NCBI RefSeq assembly: GCF_016908655.1
Contig: NZ_JAFBEI010000022.1
Span: 1 to 42,698, forward strand
Reading direction: 5' to 3'
DNA: 42,698 bases
From: Streptococcus saliviloxodontae
Lineage (GTDB): Bacteria > Bacillota > Bacilli > Lactobacillales > Streptococcaceae
The translations under genes and the position numbers were made by a program. The notes below the pieces were generated by a model, which made no database searches, was not told the origin of the DNA, and saw nothing but the letters and a program-made list of their open reading frames with translations. Below, in pieces: positions 19,210 to 28,275 of the stretch. Each line of letters starts with the position of its first letter. The stretch's first letter is position 1.

Positions 19210-19247
19210 AAAACGAGTTTGGGACCCTGTGGTCTCAGACTCGTTTT
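19210..19247 (+). terminator. Terminator after the small protein gene
   Basis: AAAACGAGTTTGGGACC pairs with GGTCTCAGACTCGTTTT (two mismatches) around CTGT. Confidence 0.85.
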
Positions 19248-19295
19248 AATATGGTTAGTTTATGTAGGCTCAGTGATAGAAGAAGGTCGACATAA

Positions 19296-19397
19296 TAGAC
19301 TTGTTCGGATAGCCTGAAATTTGGGACAATAACATTTCACAAACTTATTTGTATCAGTTATTTTAAAATGAACTCACTTAGTTACCGAACAAGTCTA
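19296..19397. mobile_element. Candidate 102-bp MITE
   Basis: Perfect 13-bp terminal inverted repeats (TAGACTTGTTCGG at 19296-19308 and its complement at 19385-19397) flanked on both sides by ATAA (19292-19295, 19398-19401), a possible target duplication. No ORF inside. The ends recall those of some IS5-type streptococcal elements such as IS1381, which I cannot verify. The rest of the 19248-19469 gap shows nothing else. Confidence 0.55.
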
Positions 19398-19469
19398 ATA
19401 AATCAACTTTCTAACTTGGGTTGCTAAAACATCTTCCTGATAGTCACTGTCCTACTCTCTTTATTGTTA

Positions 19470-20756
19470 TTATGCACGAACAGTTTTACTTGTGCCATCT
19501 TTTTGATATAGGTTGATGAGACCTTCTTTGCAGGCACGGATCATATCCCCTGCTTTAACTTCCTGAGGTACAGTAATGGTCAACAGTTCCATTGGATTTG
19601 GGGCACGGTCAATCTTGTTGCCTTTAGCATCATGAAGGTCTTCGATAAAGCATTCAAAGTGACGGAAACCTGGTCCGTAAAACTCAACACGGTCACCTTC
19701 CATGATAACGTTACGCTGACGAATAGTTGCTGTCATATTATCTTTGTTGAAAGCAACGACTTCACCGACGAATTTGTATTGTGGAATTTTACGACGAGCA
19801 CCGAAGAGTTGCTCGTTTTCTGATGGGGTACCATAGTAGAAACCTGTTGCCAATTCACGTTGGGCAACCTTCCACATTTCATCGATCAAGTCTTGTTTGA
19901 TGGCTTCAAATTTCTCTGGGCTTTCCATGTAGGCATCTACAGCAGCCTTGTAGCAGTTAGCAACTGTTGAAACGTAGTGGATTGATTTCATACGTCCTTC
20001 GATTTTAAGACTGTCCACACCATTTTCAACCATATCTGGAATGTGGTCAATCATAGACATATCAACGGCTGACATTGAAAATTCTTCTGGAATTTCCCCT
20101 TGAATACTCTTACGCTCCTGACCGAAAGGCATATCGTAAAGGTCGTATTTCCAACGGCAAGACTGTGAACAGCCACCACGGTTGGCATCACGGTCACTCA
20201 TGTGGTTTGAAAGCGTACAACGACCTGAGTAAGAGATACACATAGCACCATGAACAAAGGCTTCGATTTCGATATCTGTACGACGACGAATTTCAGCCAA
20301 TTCTTCCATTGACACCTCACGCGCCAAAACAACACGCGTTAGCCCGTATTCTTTCCAGAAGTGGAAAGTTTCAACGTTGGTCGCTGAGGCTTGTGTTGAC
20401 AGGTGGATTTCAAGGCCTGGTGCCTCTGTCGCACAAATCTCGATGAGGGCTGGGTCAGACACGATAACCGCATCAAGTCCCATATCACGCAACTCACGGA
20501 ACCATGCGCCAGCACCGTCTTCATTTCCTTCGTGGGTAACCATATTGGCAGCAACATAGACTTTAGCGCCACGCTCGTGAGCGTAATTAATCCCTTCAAG
20601 CATCTCTTCCATTGAAAAGTTACCAGCACGGCTGCGAAGTCCGTAAGCTTGTCCACCGACGAAAACAGCATCTGCACCGTAATCAACGGCAACTTTCAAT
20701 TTTTCCAAGGTCCCAGCGGGTGCAAGCACCTCAGGACGTTTTTTTACATTTGACAT
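19470..20756 (-). CDS. U32 family protein, TrhP2/YrrO-like tRNA hydroxylation factor
   Basis: 428 residues. Annotated historically as peptidase U32, but this branch (YrrO in Bacillus) makes 5-hydroxyuridine at tRNA position 34. The U32 signature is visible: EAFVHGAMCISYSGRCTLSNH, with the Cys residues that bind the Fe-S cluster, followed by GGCSQSCRWKY. The N terminus RPEVLAPAGTLEKLKVAVDYGADAVFVGG is the TIM-barrel start. RBS AGGAGAAC. It follows the shorter U32 gene on the same strand (107 nt gap), and the pair likely acts together. Confidence 0.88.
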   Translation of the reverse strand: MSNVKKRPEVLAPAGTLEKLKVAVDYGADAVFVGGQAYGLRSRAGNFSMEEMLEGINYAHERGAKVYVAANMVTHEGNEDGAGAWFRELRDMGLDAVIVSDPALIEICATEAPGLEIHLSTQASATNVETFHFWKEYGLTRVVLAREVSMEELAEIRRRTDIEIEAFVHGAMCISYSGRCTLSNHMSDRDANRGGCSQSCRWKYDLYDMPFGQERKSIQGEIPEEFSMSAVDMSMIDHIPDMVENGVDSLKIEGRMKSIHYVSTVANCYKAAVDAYMESPEKFEAIKQDLIDEMWKVAQRELATGFYYGTPSENEQLFGARRKIPQYKFVGEVVAFNKDNMTATIRQRNVIMEGDRVEFYGPGFRHFECFIEDLHDAKGNKIDRAPNPMELLTITVPQEVKAGDMIRACKEGLINLYQKDGTSKTVRA

Positions 20757-20863
20757 GTTCTTCTCCTATTTGCAAGATAAGTTAAGATATTGAGAAATAG
20801 CAAAGCTATTTGTTGGCTTTCTAGTCCCCTGAAATAGTAACTCCAGACTAGAAAGACTGGTTT

Positions 20864-21793
20864 TTATTTGACACGGTCTGGCTCGTATTCGTAGAAACCA
20901 GTATCCAAGCCACGGTTGGCTGGGTGAAGTTTGCGAATGGCTTCATCAAACAAGAAAGCCTGATCTTGGCTGAAATCACCAGCCATAATAAGGTCACGTG
21001 CTTTGACGAAATATTCAGCAATCTTGACAAAGTTGTCACCCAAGGTGTACACACCATCAAGTTTCCAATGGTCAAAACCATGCGCCACCAACTCAGATAA
21101 CTTGGTCATCATGTCCAAATCATTATTGGCAAAGATATGCGTCCCGTGATTATCCTCATAAACAGAGTAGTGAGAATCTGGATCACTAGGCTCAGCCAAG
21201 AAAAGGTCACGATCCTTGGTGATACGCTCATCTTTTTTGATGAAGTTATAATAGTTTTGAAGCAGCGGACGTTTTGAGTGGTGGATGATGCTAGCACCAT
21301 AAACCAAGACTTCACCTGGAATTTCTAGCTTCTCACCCATGACAAAGAGTTCTGCTGACGGAATTTCACGTGCTAAGACTGCCTCAGAAGCACCAGCCGT
21401 TTTTCCCCAGAAGTTAATCTGACGGCTAGACGTTACCATAGTTGACGCATCGTAAATCGTCTTGAATGGACGATTGTCACGCTTGCAGATATAAAAGACA
21501 CCTGCATCGCCGACTGTGATGTAGTCAGCCTTGATCTCTTCAAGGAAGTCAAGATAATCCGGTAAAGCGTCCATCATATCTTGGTGCATGAGGGCATTAA
21601 CAGCAACGGTTAATTCCTTACCATAACTGTGCGTAAGCTCAGCTACCTTGCGAAGCTCTGGAAAAGTCATATTCTTTGGCAGACGAAGACCATAGGCCAT
21701 CTCACCAACGTAGATACGATCAACACCAAGCTCCAAAAGGGCTTTCGCTTGTTCTAAACTTTCTGCTGTCGCAGTAATAACAATTTTTTCCAT
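20864..21793 (-). CDS. U32 family protein, TrhP1/YrrN-like
   Basis: 309 residues, shorter U32 paralogue lacking the Cys-rich signature; the matching place reads EVLVYGASIIHHSKRPLLQNYY, as in the YrrN/TrhP1 branch. It is needed with its partner for tRNA wobble uridine hydroxylation in Bacillus. ATG 21793 (MEKIVITATAESLEQA) is chosen by family similarity. An upstream ATG at 21865 would add 24 residues and read through the promoter. No Shine-Dalgarno is seen; the -10 box ends 7 nt before the ATG, so the mRNA is probably leaderless. Confidence 0.85.
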   Translation of the reverse strand: MEKIVITATAESLEQAKALLELGVDRIYVGEMAYGLRLPKNMTFPELRKVAELTHSYGKELTVAVNALMHQDMMDALPDYLDFLEEIKADYITVGDAGVFYICKRDNRPFKTIYDASTMVTSSRQINFWGKTAGASEAVLAREIPSAELFVMGEKLEIPGEVLVYGASIIHHSKRPLLQNYYNFIKKDERITKDRDLFLAEPSDPDSHYSVYEDNHGTHIFANNDLDMMTKLSELVAHGFDHWKLDGVYTLGDNFVKIAEYFVKARDLIMAGDFSQDQAFLFDEAIRKLHPANRGLDTGFYEYEPDRVK

Positions 21794-21800
21794 AAGTAAG

Positions 21801-21809
21801 ATTATATCA
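21801..21809 (-). promoter_or_regulatory. Extended -10 abutting the trhP1-like start codon
   Basis: TGATATAAT on the minus strand (TATAAT at 21801-21806), then 7 nt to the ATG. The TG extension offsets the absence of a good -35. Transcription would start at or next to the A of ATG. Confidence 0.6.
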
Positions 21810-22007
21810 TACTTTGACCAAGCTAAACCAAAATTAAGAGGATTTTTTAACTTGTTAATAACCATTCTAAATAAAAACTAGGACTTAAGATGGATTTTTG
21901 ATTTTTTATTAAGTTTGGACTGTTATTTGCTTATTTTTATGGTATGATAGTAAAGGATTTTGTAACAATTGATAAAATCTTAATTTTAGTTAGAAAGGAG
22001 AGGTTGT

Positions 22008-22292
22008 ATGGCACTCGAAAAGCAGTTTGAGACTCCAGTTGAGGATACCCAAAAGCAAGGTGCTCAAGAAGAACGTTACCGTGAATACCAAGAAATCAAT
22101 CGTAATAACGCTAAATTTCGCGAACTCCTCTTTTTTGCCCGTATTGCTATTTTCTCAATTTTCACTGTTTTGATTAGCTTTATCCTACTGGTCCTTTCTG
22201 TCCGACCGCTCCTAGCCTTTCCAATTGCACTCTTGCTTAGCTTGGCACTAACGTCAACGCTTTACTACTTTGTCCTATCTATGAGACATTGA
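22008..22292 (+). CDS. DUF3270 family membrane protein
   Basis: 94 residues. The first half is polar and acidic/charged (to about residue 41), followed by two hydrophobic segments (about 43-67 and 69-89) joined by VRPL. This layout matches the streptococcal DUF3270 family; function unknown. RBS AAAGGAGAGGTTGT. Promoter elements TATGAT lie near 21942. Confidence 0.8.
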   Translation: MALEKQFETPVEDTQKQGAQEERYREYQEINRNNAKFRELLFFARIAIFSIFTVLISFILLVLSVRPLLAFPIALLLSLALTSTLYYFVLSMRH

Positions 22293-22358
22293 GCGTTTTG
22301 CAACTACTTCTTTGAAGAACAAAGCAGTCTAAGCATCAACTATTATCGTATTCATAAT

Positions 22359-22403
22359 AAAGGAATGCTCTTCTCTGACCTTGTCAGAAAAGAGCATTCC
22401 TTT
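22359..22403. terminator. Strong bidirectional hairpin
   Basis: A 21-base stem (22359-22379 with 22383-22403) with one mismatch and a 3-base loop. It ends the DUF3270 transcript. Confidence 0.85.
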
Positions 22404-22416
22404 TCTTATTCTATCA

Positions 22417-22462
22417 AAATAGCACTCCAAAGATAAATTGATCGTCCTCTTTGAAGTGCTAT
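22417..22462 (-). terminator. ytxH operon terminator
   Basis: ATAGCACTTCAAAG pairs with CTTTGGAGTGCTAT on the minus strand with one mismatch around a 16-base loop, then TTTTG. Confidence 0.7.
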
Positions 22463-22493
22463 CTAATCATTTGTATTTAAATCATTCGATACT

Positions 22494-22928
22494 TTAGGCA
22501 TCAGCTTGTGTCTTGTCAGTATCTGAAGACGGTTGGTCTTCTACAAGGTCAATAACAATATCATCAACTTGAGCAGAGACTTCTTCTTTAGTATCTTCTG
22601 TGACGTCTTTTACCGATTGAAGAGTCTCTGTCGCAAAATCTTTAACCTGACCAGATTTTTCTTTGACAGCTGCTAGTAAATCTTCTTTGCTAAAGTCAGC
22701 ATTCTCGTACTTTTCTTTGTAGTCATTGAAGGTATCCACAGCGACTTCTTTGTACTCATTAACCTTCTCTTTAGCAAGTTGATGGTAGCTTTCTGGATCC
22801 TGCTTATAGTCCTTATAGAGGTCTGTTGCTTTTTCAGCAACTTCTTTTCCTTTTTTGGTAGTAAAGAAGTAAGCTGCCGCTGCTCCTGTTGTCGCACTAA
22901 CAATTACTGTTTTTAAGAATTTATTCAT
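22494..22928 (-). CDS. YtxH domain protein
   Basis: 144 residues. A short hydrophobic anchor (about 8-23, VIVSATTGAAAAYFF) followed by the Gly/Lys TTKKGKE motif of YtxH, then a long charged helical region likely to be coiled coil, with an acidic tail. It is probably a membrane-tethered envelope or stress protein. It is 25 nt after the DUF948 gene, with RBS GGAGACC, so it is the distal gene of that operon. Confidence 0.85.
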   Translation of the reverse strand: MNKFLKTVIVSATTGAAAAYFFTTKKGKEVAEKATDLYKDYKQDPESYHQLAKEKVNEYKEVAVDTFNDYKEKYENADFSKEDLLAAVKEKSGQVKDFATETLQSVKDVTEDTKEEVSAQVDDIVIDLVEDQPSSDTDKTQADA

Positions 22929-22953
22929 AATAGGTCTCCTTTACACTTAGTGA

Positions 22954-23331
22954 CTATTTTGATTTTCGAAACAATTTTGATGCTACTTTAGCTGCTCCTG
23001 TAACAGCTCCGACTTTTCCTATTGAGCCTGCTTTATGCCCAATACTTCGTGCTTGGGTATTCAAATCTGACACACTCTCAGACAGGTCTGCTATAGCAAC
23101 AAACAAAGGATCAATTGTTGATACCTTAGTATTAACATCTTCAACCAGTACATTAGCTTTAGCTAAAATATCATTGGTTTGATGCAGGGTCACGTTGACA
23201 TCACTTGTCAAGACTCGAAGGCTTGTCGTTGCTTCGTCGATTGCTTTTGATGCCTTATTCAAGAGCATAATAAGTGCAATAACTAATACAGCAAAAGCAA
23301 GGGCGATTATTAAAACCGCAATTTCAATCAT
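22954..23331 (-). CDS. DUF948 (YtxG-like) membrane protein
   Basis: 125 residues. One N-terminal transmembrane segment (about 3-24), then a long helix with heptad spacing (TSLRVLTSDVNVTLHQTND and following), and a basic C terminus (KLFRKSK). DUF948 proteins pair with YtxH as seen here. Function unknown; general stress in Bacillus. RBS GAGGAATAG. It lies 42 nt after lgt. Confidence 0.85.
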   Translation of the reverse strand: MIEIAVLIIALAFAVLVIALIMLLNKASKAIDEATTSLRVLTSDVNVTLHQTNDILAKANVLVEDVNTKVSTIDPLFVAIADLSESVSDLNTQARSIGHKAGSIGKVGAVTGAAKVASKLFRKSK

Positions 23332-23373
23332 ATCTATTCCTCAGTTTTCTTTCGTTTTATAGTTTTAGCTGCT

Positions 23374-24150
23374 TTATAAATAGTTTGGGGTCTGCTTTTG
23401 ACGACGTCTATAAATCAGTAAGGCTAGGCCTGTAATAACAAGTACTACTGACAGCCACTGCGACACACGAAGTCCTGCCAACATTAAACTATCAGTTCTC
23501 ATGCCTTCAACGACAAAACGCCCACAACCGTACCAAATCAAATAGAAAAAGGTGATTTCCCCTTGTTTTAAAAATCCTGGACGGTGTCTAACAGCTAAGA
23601 TGATAGCAAAACCAATGAGATTCCAAACAGACTCATAAAGAAAGGTTGGTATCCGATAAGCACCCTCAATAAACATCTGATTTTTGATAAAACTTGGCAG
23701 ATAATTCAGAGATGACACTGCCTTACCGTAGGCTTCTTGGTTGAAAAAGTTTCCCCATCTTCCCATAGCTTGAGCAATCATCACACCTGGTGCAGCAATA
23801 TCTAAAAAGTCTATCGGAGAAATGAAACGTGATCTTGAAAAGACATAAAGAACAAGTGCTCCTGTTAGTAAACCACCATAAATCGCAATTCCACCATTCC
23901 AAATCGCAATGATATCGCCTAGATGTTTACTATAATAGTCCCACTGAAAGATGACATAATAAAGTCTAGCTCCTATAATCGCGATTGGAAAAGCAATCAA
24001 AATAAAATCCAAGATATCATCAGAGCTAATGTTCTTTCTTGCCCCTTCTCTCATAGCTAGATATACTGCTAACAAAAGGCCAGATACGATACAAATCGCA
24101 TACCAACGAACTGAAAATGGTCCTAGTTGAAAAGCAATGGGATTTATCAT
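23374..24150 (-). CDS. lgt: Prolipoprotein diacylglyceryl transferase
   Basis: 258 residues, seven-helix membrane enzyme that adds diacylglycerol to the lipobox Cys of prolipoproteins, first step of lipoprotein maturation (the DUF4430 lipoprotein here is a client). The signature [13 protein letters not shown] is at about 131-143, and the conserved [11 protein letters not shown] and [14 protein letters not shown] blocks are present. Its ATG overlaps the hprK stop as ATGA, so translation is coupled. Confidence 0.95.
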   Translation of the reverse strand: MINPIAFQLGPFSVRWYAICIVSGLLLAVYLAMREGARKNISSDDILDFILIAFPIAIIGARLYYVIFQWDYYSKHLGDIIAIWNGGIAIYGGLLTGALVLYVFSRSRFISPIDFLDIAAPGVMIAQAMGRWGNFFNQEAYGKAVSSLNYLPSFIKNQMFIEGAYRIPTFLYESVWNLIGFAIILAVRHRPGFLKQGEITFFYLIWYGCGRFVVEGMRTDSLMLAGLRVSQWLSVVLVITGLALLIYRRRQKQTPNYL

Positions 24151-25079
24151 TCGTCTTCACCATTTTGAGTAATCAGGTTTGTTAAACGTTCTTCGAAAGT
24201 CTTGGTTGCATCAAATCCCATCTGTTTTGCTCTGTGGTTCATCGCTGCCGCTTCAATGACAACTGAGACATTTCGCCCAGTCTTAACAGGGATGCGAACT
24301 CGTGGAATCTTAACGCCCTGCAATTCAATTTCTTCATTGCCATTTCCAAGGCGGTCAAAGACCTTGCCTTTTTCGAAATTATCAAGATAGATAGCCAGCT
24401 GCACTTGAGAAGAGTTACGCACAGCACTTGCACCGTATAGGCTCATGATATCAATGATACCAACTCCTCGAATTTCTAATAGGTGACGCAAAATCTCAGC
24501 AGGTTCGCCCCAAAGTGTTTCTTCGTCCTTAGCGTAAACATCAACACGATCATCAGCGACAAGTCGATGACCACGCTTGACTAACTCAAGACCAGTCTCA
24601 CTCTTACCAATACCAGAATCTCCTTGAATCAAGACACCCATACCATAGATATCCATGAGAACACCATGGACACTTGTACGCTCTGCCAGTTGAGAATTAA
24701 GATACCAAGAAATCTCACCAGACAAACCCGAAGTAGGCTGATGACTGCTAAGAACCGCAATCCCTTCTTCCTCAGCAGCTTTTAGCATCTCTTCTGGAAC
24801 ATCAAGACCACGCGCTACAATAATAGCAGGTGTCTCATGCTTAAACATAGCTCTCAAAACAGAGTAGCGGTTATGTGGCGTCATGGCGATTAAGTAAGAC
24901 CATTCCTTCATACCAACTAACTGAATTCGTTCGGGTGAGTAAAAGTCAAAATAGCCTGTCATCTCAAGCCCTGGACGTGAAATATCTGATGTGGTTATTT
25001 TTTTTGCCAATGCTTCTGCTGTGCCATGAACAACATCTAGTTTGACCTTATCAACGAGCATCTGTACCGTAACTACCAT
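24147..25079 (-). CDS. hprK: HPr kinase/phosphorylase
   Basis: 310 residues. Phosphorylates and dephosphorylates HPr at Ser46, controlling CcpA-dependent carbon catabolite repression. The Walker A loop GDSGIGKSE is at about 154-162, followed by LVADDRVD; the HprK signature [20 protein letters not shown] is at about 203-222. Length is typical. The -10 TATAAT (24 nt or so upstream, near 25115) is followed by RBS AAAGAGAA. A cre-like site lies at 25135-25148. First gene of hprK-lgt-DUF948-ytxH. Confidence 0.96.
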   Translation of the reverse strand: MVVTVQMLVDKVKLDVVHGTAEALAKKITTSDISRPGLEMTGYFDFYSPERIQLVGMKEWSYLIAMTPHNRYSVLRAMFKHETPAIIVARGLDVPEEMLKAAEEEGIAVLSSHQPTSGLSGEISWYLNSQLAERTSVHGVLMDIYGMGVLIQGDSGIGKSETGLELVKRGHRLVADDRVDVYAKDEETLWGEPAEILRHLLEIRGVGIIDIMSLYGASAVRNSSQVQLAIYLDNFEKGKVFDRLGNGNEEIELQGVKIPRVRIPVKTGRNVSVVIEAAAMNHRAKQMGFDATKTFEERLTNLITQNGEDE

Positions 25080-25134
25080 AGCAATTCTCTTTTCTCAATT
25101 ATTTTCTCTCATTATAGCATGATTGGGCAAGAAA

Positions 25135-25148
25135 AGAAAGCGCTAACT
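25135..25148 (-). promoter_or_regulatory. Candidate cre (CcpA) site upstream of hprK
   Basis: AGAAAGCGCTAACT differs from the cre consensus TGNAANCGNTNNCA only at its two outermost positions. It lies near the -35 position of the hprK promoter. Weak by sequence alone. Confidence 0.3.
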
Positions 25149-25166
25149 TATTTTCAAGATATTTAC

Positions 25167-25198
25167 AAAAATCACCACAGAAGATATGTGGCGATAAA
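25167..25198 (-). terminator. pspC-like gene terminator
   Basis: ATCGCCACA and TGTGGTGAT pair with one wobble around ATATCTTC-type loop, then TTTTTG on the minus strand. Confidence 0.65.
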
Positions 25199-25238
25199 AA
25201 CATAACTCTAAGTTAACACTCTCTTATAGATAGAAGGA

Positions 25239-25514
25239 TTACCAGTACCAGCCATCCTTATCATCTTTGATAATTTTAGCATCCTTGCGTCTTCGAGGAC
25301 CAGTTCCAAATTCATCTCGAATGCTATCTTCCTTGTAGGGAAGGAAGATAGCCAAAACAATGTACAAAACGAAGCCGATACCATCGGTAAATAGAGAGAA
25401 AATAACGTAAAGAGCTCTCACAAGATTGACATCCCAACCGTAACGATCACAGATTCCAGCTAAGACACCAGCAATTAATCTTTGATGACGTTGTTTGTAA
25501 AATTTTTCCTTCAT
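25239..25514 (-). CDS. PspC domain membrane protein
   Basis: 91 residues. The PspC fold is visible in RLIAGVLAGICDRYGWDVNLVRALYVIFSL with a hydrophobic segment to about 66 (VLYIVLAIFLPYK), then a polar, basic C-terminal tail ending in DKDGWYW. PspC-type proteins sense or respond to envelope stress. RBS GAAAGGAATC. Transcribed after the sprT gene. Confidence 0.85.
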   Translation of the reverse strand: MKEKFYKQRHQRLIAGVLAGICDRYGWDVNLVRALYVIFSLFTDGIGFVLYIVLAIFLPYKEDSIRDEFGTGPRRRKDAKIIKDDKDGWYW

Positions 25515-25595
25515 GATGATTCCTTTCTAGTCTCCTTTGTTACTTTAAGTATACGTTTTTTAGGGTAAAAATACTATCAGACTCGGGACCGATTT

Positions 25596-26024
25596 TTAAA
25601 TAAGCTCCAATCGTCCATGACAATTACCGCAGGCGTATTTTGACGTATCCACCCGACGCTTCCGGGCATAAGTCTGCCCACACTGCTGACAACGGTACTG
25701 ATAAGCGACTTTCTGCGATGGTATTGACGGGGCATAACGTAAACCATCAACTTGTCGAAGCAAGGTTTTAAAATCAGAATCAGCATGGCGATAGCCTTTT
25801 TTCTCGTAGTACAGATGATAGTGACACAGTTCGTGACGCACAATACGGCGAAAGACCTCAAGACCGTAAGTGTGGTAGAGTTTGGGGTTAAAATCCAAAT
25901 GCCCGTCTTTAGGAAAAAAACGACCACCTGTTGTTCTCAATCTACTATTCCACATGGCTTGATGGCAAAATGGCTTCCCAAAATCCTCTATTGACACCTG
26001 ACAAACATACTCAGTTAGATTCAC
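25596..26024 (-). CDS. SprT-like zinc metalloprotease-fold protein
   Basis: 142 residues. The HExxH motif is [10 protein letters not shown] (about 65), and a C-terminal zinc ribbon follows ([13 protein letters not shown]...YACGNCHG). SprT-like proteins resemble eukaryotic Spartan, but bacterial roles are unclear. The start is a GTG at 26024 giving MNLTEYV, which matches the family; it lies inside the last codons of tex, a 14-nt overlap, so translation is likely coupled to tex. Confidence 0.88.
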   Translation of the reverse strand: MNLTEYVCQVSIEDFGKPFCHQAMWNSRLRTTGGRFFPKDGHLDFNPKLYHTYGLEVFRRIVRHELCHYHLYYEKKGYRHADSDFKTLLRQVDGLRYAPSIPSQKVAYQYRCQQCGQTYARKRRVDTSKYACGNCHGRLELI

Positions 26025-28143
26025 GAGGAGATACCAAAGAAAGATTTACTTTGCCACGTTCAAGATCCACTTTTGAGACCCAGACTGTCACCACGTCTCC
26101 TACTGAGACCACTTGACTAGGGTGATTAACAAAGGTTGTACTCATCTCTGAGATATGAATCAAGCCATCTTCGTGTACACCGATATCAACAAAGGCGCCG
26201 AAATCAACAACATTACGTACGGTTCCTTCCAATTTTTGACCTATCTCAAGATCTTTCAAGTCTAAGACATCTTGACGAAGGATAGGTGCTTCAAAGTCAT
26301 CTCGAAGATCTCGACCTGGTTTCAACAGGTCAGCAATGATATCTGTCAAGGTCTCGCTACCGATAGCAAGCTTTTCAGCCGTTTTCGTCACATCAAGACC
26401 AGTTAATTTTTGCTTAGACTGATCCGTCAATTCTTTGATATCAAGTAGGTCAAAGAGTTGCTTGACTGCTGGGTAAGACTCTGGGTGCACGCCTGTATTA
26501 TCAAGGAAATTCTTTGCATTTGGAATACGTAAAAATCCTGCTGCTTGCTCAAATGCCTTAGCACCTAGGCGAGGTACTTTCTTGATCTGAGCTCGAGAGG
26601 TCAACGCCCCATTTTCTTCACGGTAGGCAACGATATTTTCCGAAATGGTCTTATTCAATCCTGAAACGTGGCTGAGTAAAGCTGCACTAGCAGTATTGAT
26701 ATTAACACCGACTTGGTTGACCACAGTATCCACAACAAAATCAAGATTCTCAGTCAGTTTTTTCTGACTCACATCATGCTGGTACTGACCGACACCAATT
26801 GATTTTGGATCGATTTTTACCAGTTCTGCCAAAGGGTCTTGTAGGCGACGGGCAATTGAGATAGCAGAGCGCTTCTCGACAGTAAGGTCTGGAAACTCAT
26901 GACGGGCTAAGTCTGACGCTGAATAGACTGAGGCGCCGCTTTCATTAACAATGACATAACTAACATCTGAGAAATCCTTGAGAACTTCTGCTACAAAGGC
27001 TTCGCTCTCACGACTTGCTGTTCCGTTACCGATAGCAATAATCTCCACCTGATAGGTCTTTATCAACTGCGCCAGTTCTTTTTTAGCTAGCGCAATCTTT
27101 GAGGCACTGGCAGGAGGCACAGGATAAATTACCTGTGTTGTGAGTAATTTCCCTGTCTGATCAACCACTGCCAGCTTGGCACCCGTACGAAAGGCAGGGT
27201 CAAATCCAAGGACTACCTTGCCTTTTAAAGGCGATACCAAAAGAAGATGGCGCAAGTTTTCTGAGAATAAGCTGATGGCACCATCTTCAGCGGCTTCTGT
27301 CAATTCTGTACGAATACGACGCTCCATAGCGGGTACAATTTTCTTTTTGACAACCTGGCTAACCACTTCTTCAATATAAGCATTTTTTTCTTTAAAGCGA
27401 GCCGCAAAAAAGCGTAACATGTAGTCTGTATTGTGTTCAAAAGAGACTTTAAGAACACCCAATTTCTCACCACGATTGAGAGCGAGTGTACGGTAGCCCT
27501 GCATTTTTGATACTTGATCAGAGAATTGATAATAAATCTGAAAGACCTTTTTGTCATCCAGACTGTCATCCTTTAGAAGAGATACGATGCGACTGTGAGT
27601 CCACATTTCATTATAAGTCCAAGATCTTAAGTTGGCATCCTCAGCCATGGCTTCTACAAGGATATCTACCGCACCTGCTAGTGCTTTTTCTGCCGTTGGA
27701 AAATCCTCTGAGGTAAACTGATTTGCTTCTTCTTGTAAATTAGCTACATTTTGTAGGACTAAGCGCGCCAAATCAAAGAGACCTGCTTCACGCGCGATGG
27801 TTGCTTTGGTACGACGTTTTTCCTTATAAGGTAGGTAGAGTTCCTCAACATCTGCTAACTTCTCTGCAGTCTCAATAGCTGCTTTTAAGACTGGTGTCAA
27901 CTTTCCTTGTTCGTCAATCTTAGCAAGAACCGTTTCTTTACGTTCAGCTAAGGCTGTCAATGATTTGTCTCGGTCAATAATAGCCTTGATCTGAACTTCA
28001 TCCAAATTCCCAGTCTTTTCCTTACGATAACGGGCAATGAAGGGGATGGTATTGCCTTCGGCACTCAGGCTCAATACCTGTTCAATTTGATTAGTTGTCA
28101 GCTCTAATTCTTGAGCAATGCGTGTTATATTTTTGTTTTCCAT
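26011..28143 (-). CDS. tex: Tex-like S1 RNA-binding protein
   Basis: 710 residues. Family architecture: N-terminal helical Tex domain ([18 protein letters not shown] [16 protein letters not shown]), YqgF-like RNase H fold ([19 protein letters not shown] near 319), helix-hairpin-helix ([19 protein letters not shown]), and C-terminal S1 domain ([29 protein letters not shown]). Tex binds nucleic acids and affects transcription or RNA turnover. The -10 TATAAT overlaps the ribosome site: only 8 nt separate it from the ATG. Confidence 0.93.
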   Translation of the reverse strand: MENKNITRIAQELELTTNQIEQVLSLSAEGNTIPFIARYRKEKTGNLDEVQIKAIIDRDKSLTALAERKETVLAKIDEQGKLTPVLKAAIETAEKLADVEELYLPYKEKRRTKATIAREAGLFDLARLVLQNVANLQEEANQFTSEDFPTAEKALAGAVDILVEAMAEDANLRSWTYNEMWTHSRIVSLLKDDSLDDKKVFQIYYQFSDQVSKMQGYRTLALNRGEKLGVLKVSFEHNTDYMLRFFAARFKEKNAYIEEVVSQVVKKKIVPAMERRIRTELTEAAEDGAISLFSENLRHLLLVSPLKGKVVLGFDPAFRTGAKLAVVDQTGKLLTTQVIYPVPPASASKIALAKKELAQLIKTYQVEIIAIGNGTASRESEAFVAEVLKDFSDVSYVIVNESGASVYSASDLARHEFPDLTVEKRSAISIARRLQDPLAELVKIDPKSIGVGQYQHDVSQKKLTENLDFVVDTVVNQVGVNINTASAALLSHVSGLNKTISENIVAYREENGALTSRAQIKKVPRLGAKAFEQAAGFLRIPNAKNFLDNTGVHPESYPAVKQLFDLLDIKELTDQSKQKLTGLDVTKTAEKLAIGSETLTDIIADLLKPGRDLRDDFEAPILRQDVLDLKDLEIGQKLEGTVRNVVDFGAFVDIGVHEDGLIHISEMSTTFVNHPSQVVSVGDVVTVWVSKVDLERGKVNLSLVSPRESN

Positions 28144-28151
28144 AATACCTC

Positions 28152-28160
28152 ATTATATCA
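28152..28160 (-). promoter_or_regulatory. Extended -10 close to the tex start codon
   Basis: TGATATAAT on the minus strand (TATAAT at 28152-28157), then GAGGTATT and the ATG. If used, the GAGG would be lost from the mRNA, so either initiation is leaderless or another promoter serves tex. Confidence 0.45.
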
Positions 28161-28275
28161 AATTTCAAGTCCAGCCCAAAACAACAACCCTAAAATGTGA
28201 ATAGTCAGAAAATAACTAGATTTTCTATTGAAATGTGTTATAATAAAGGTAAATTAACATGATAAGGAGTTTTTC

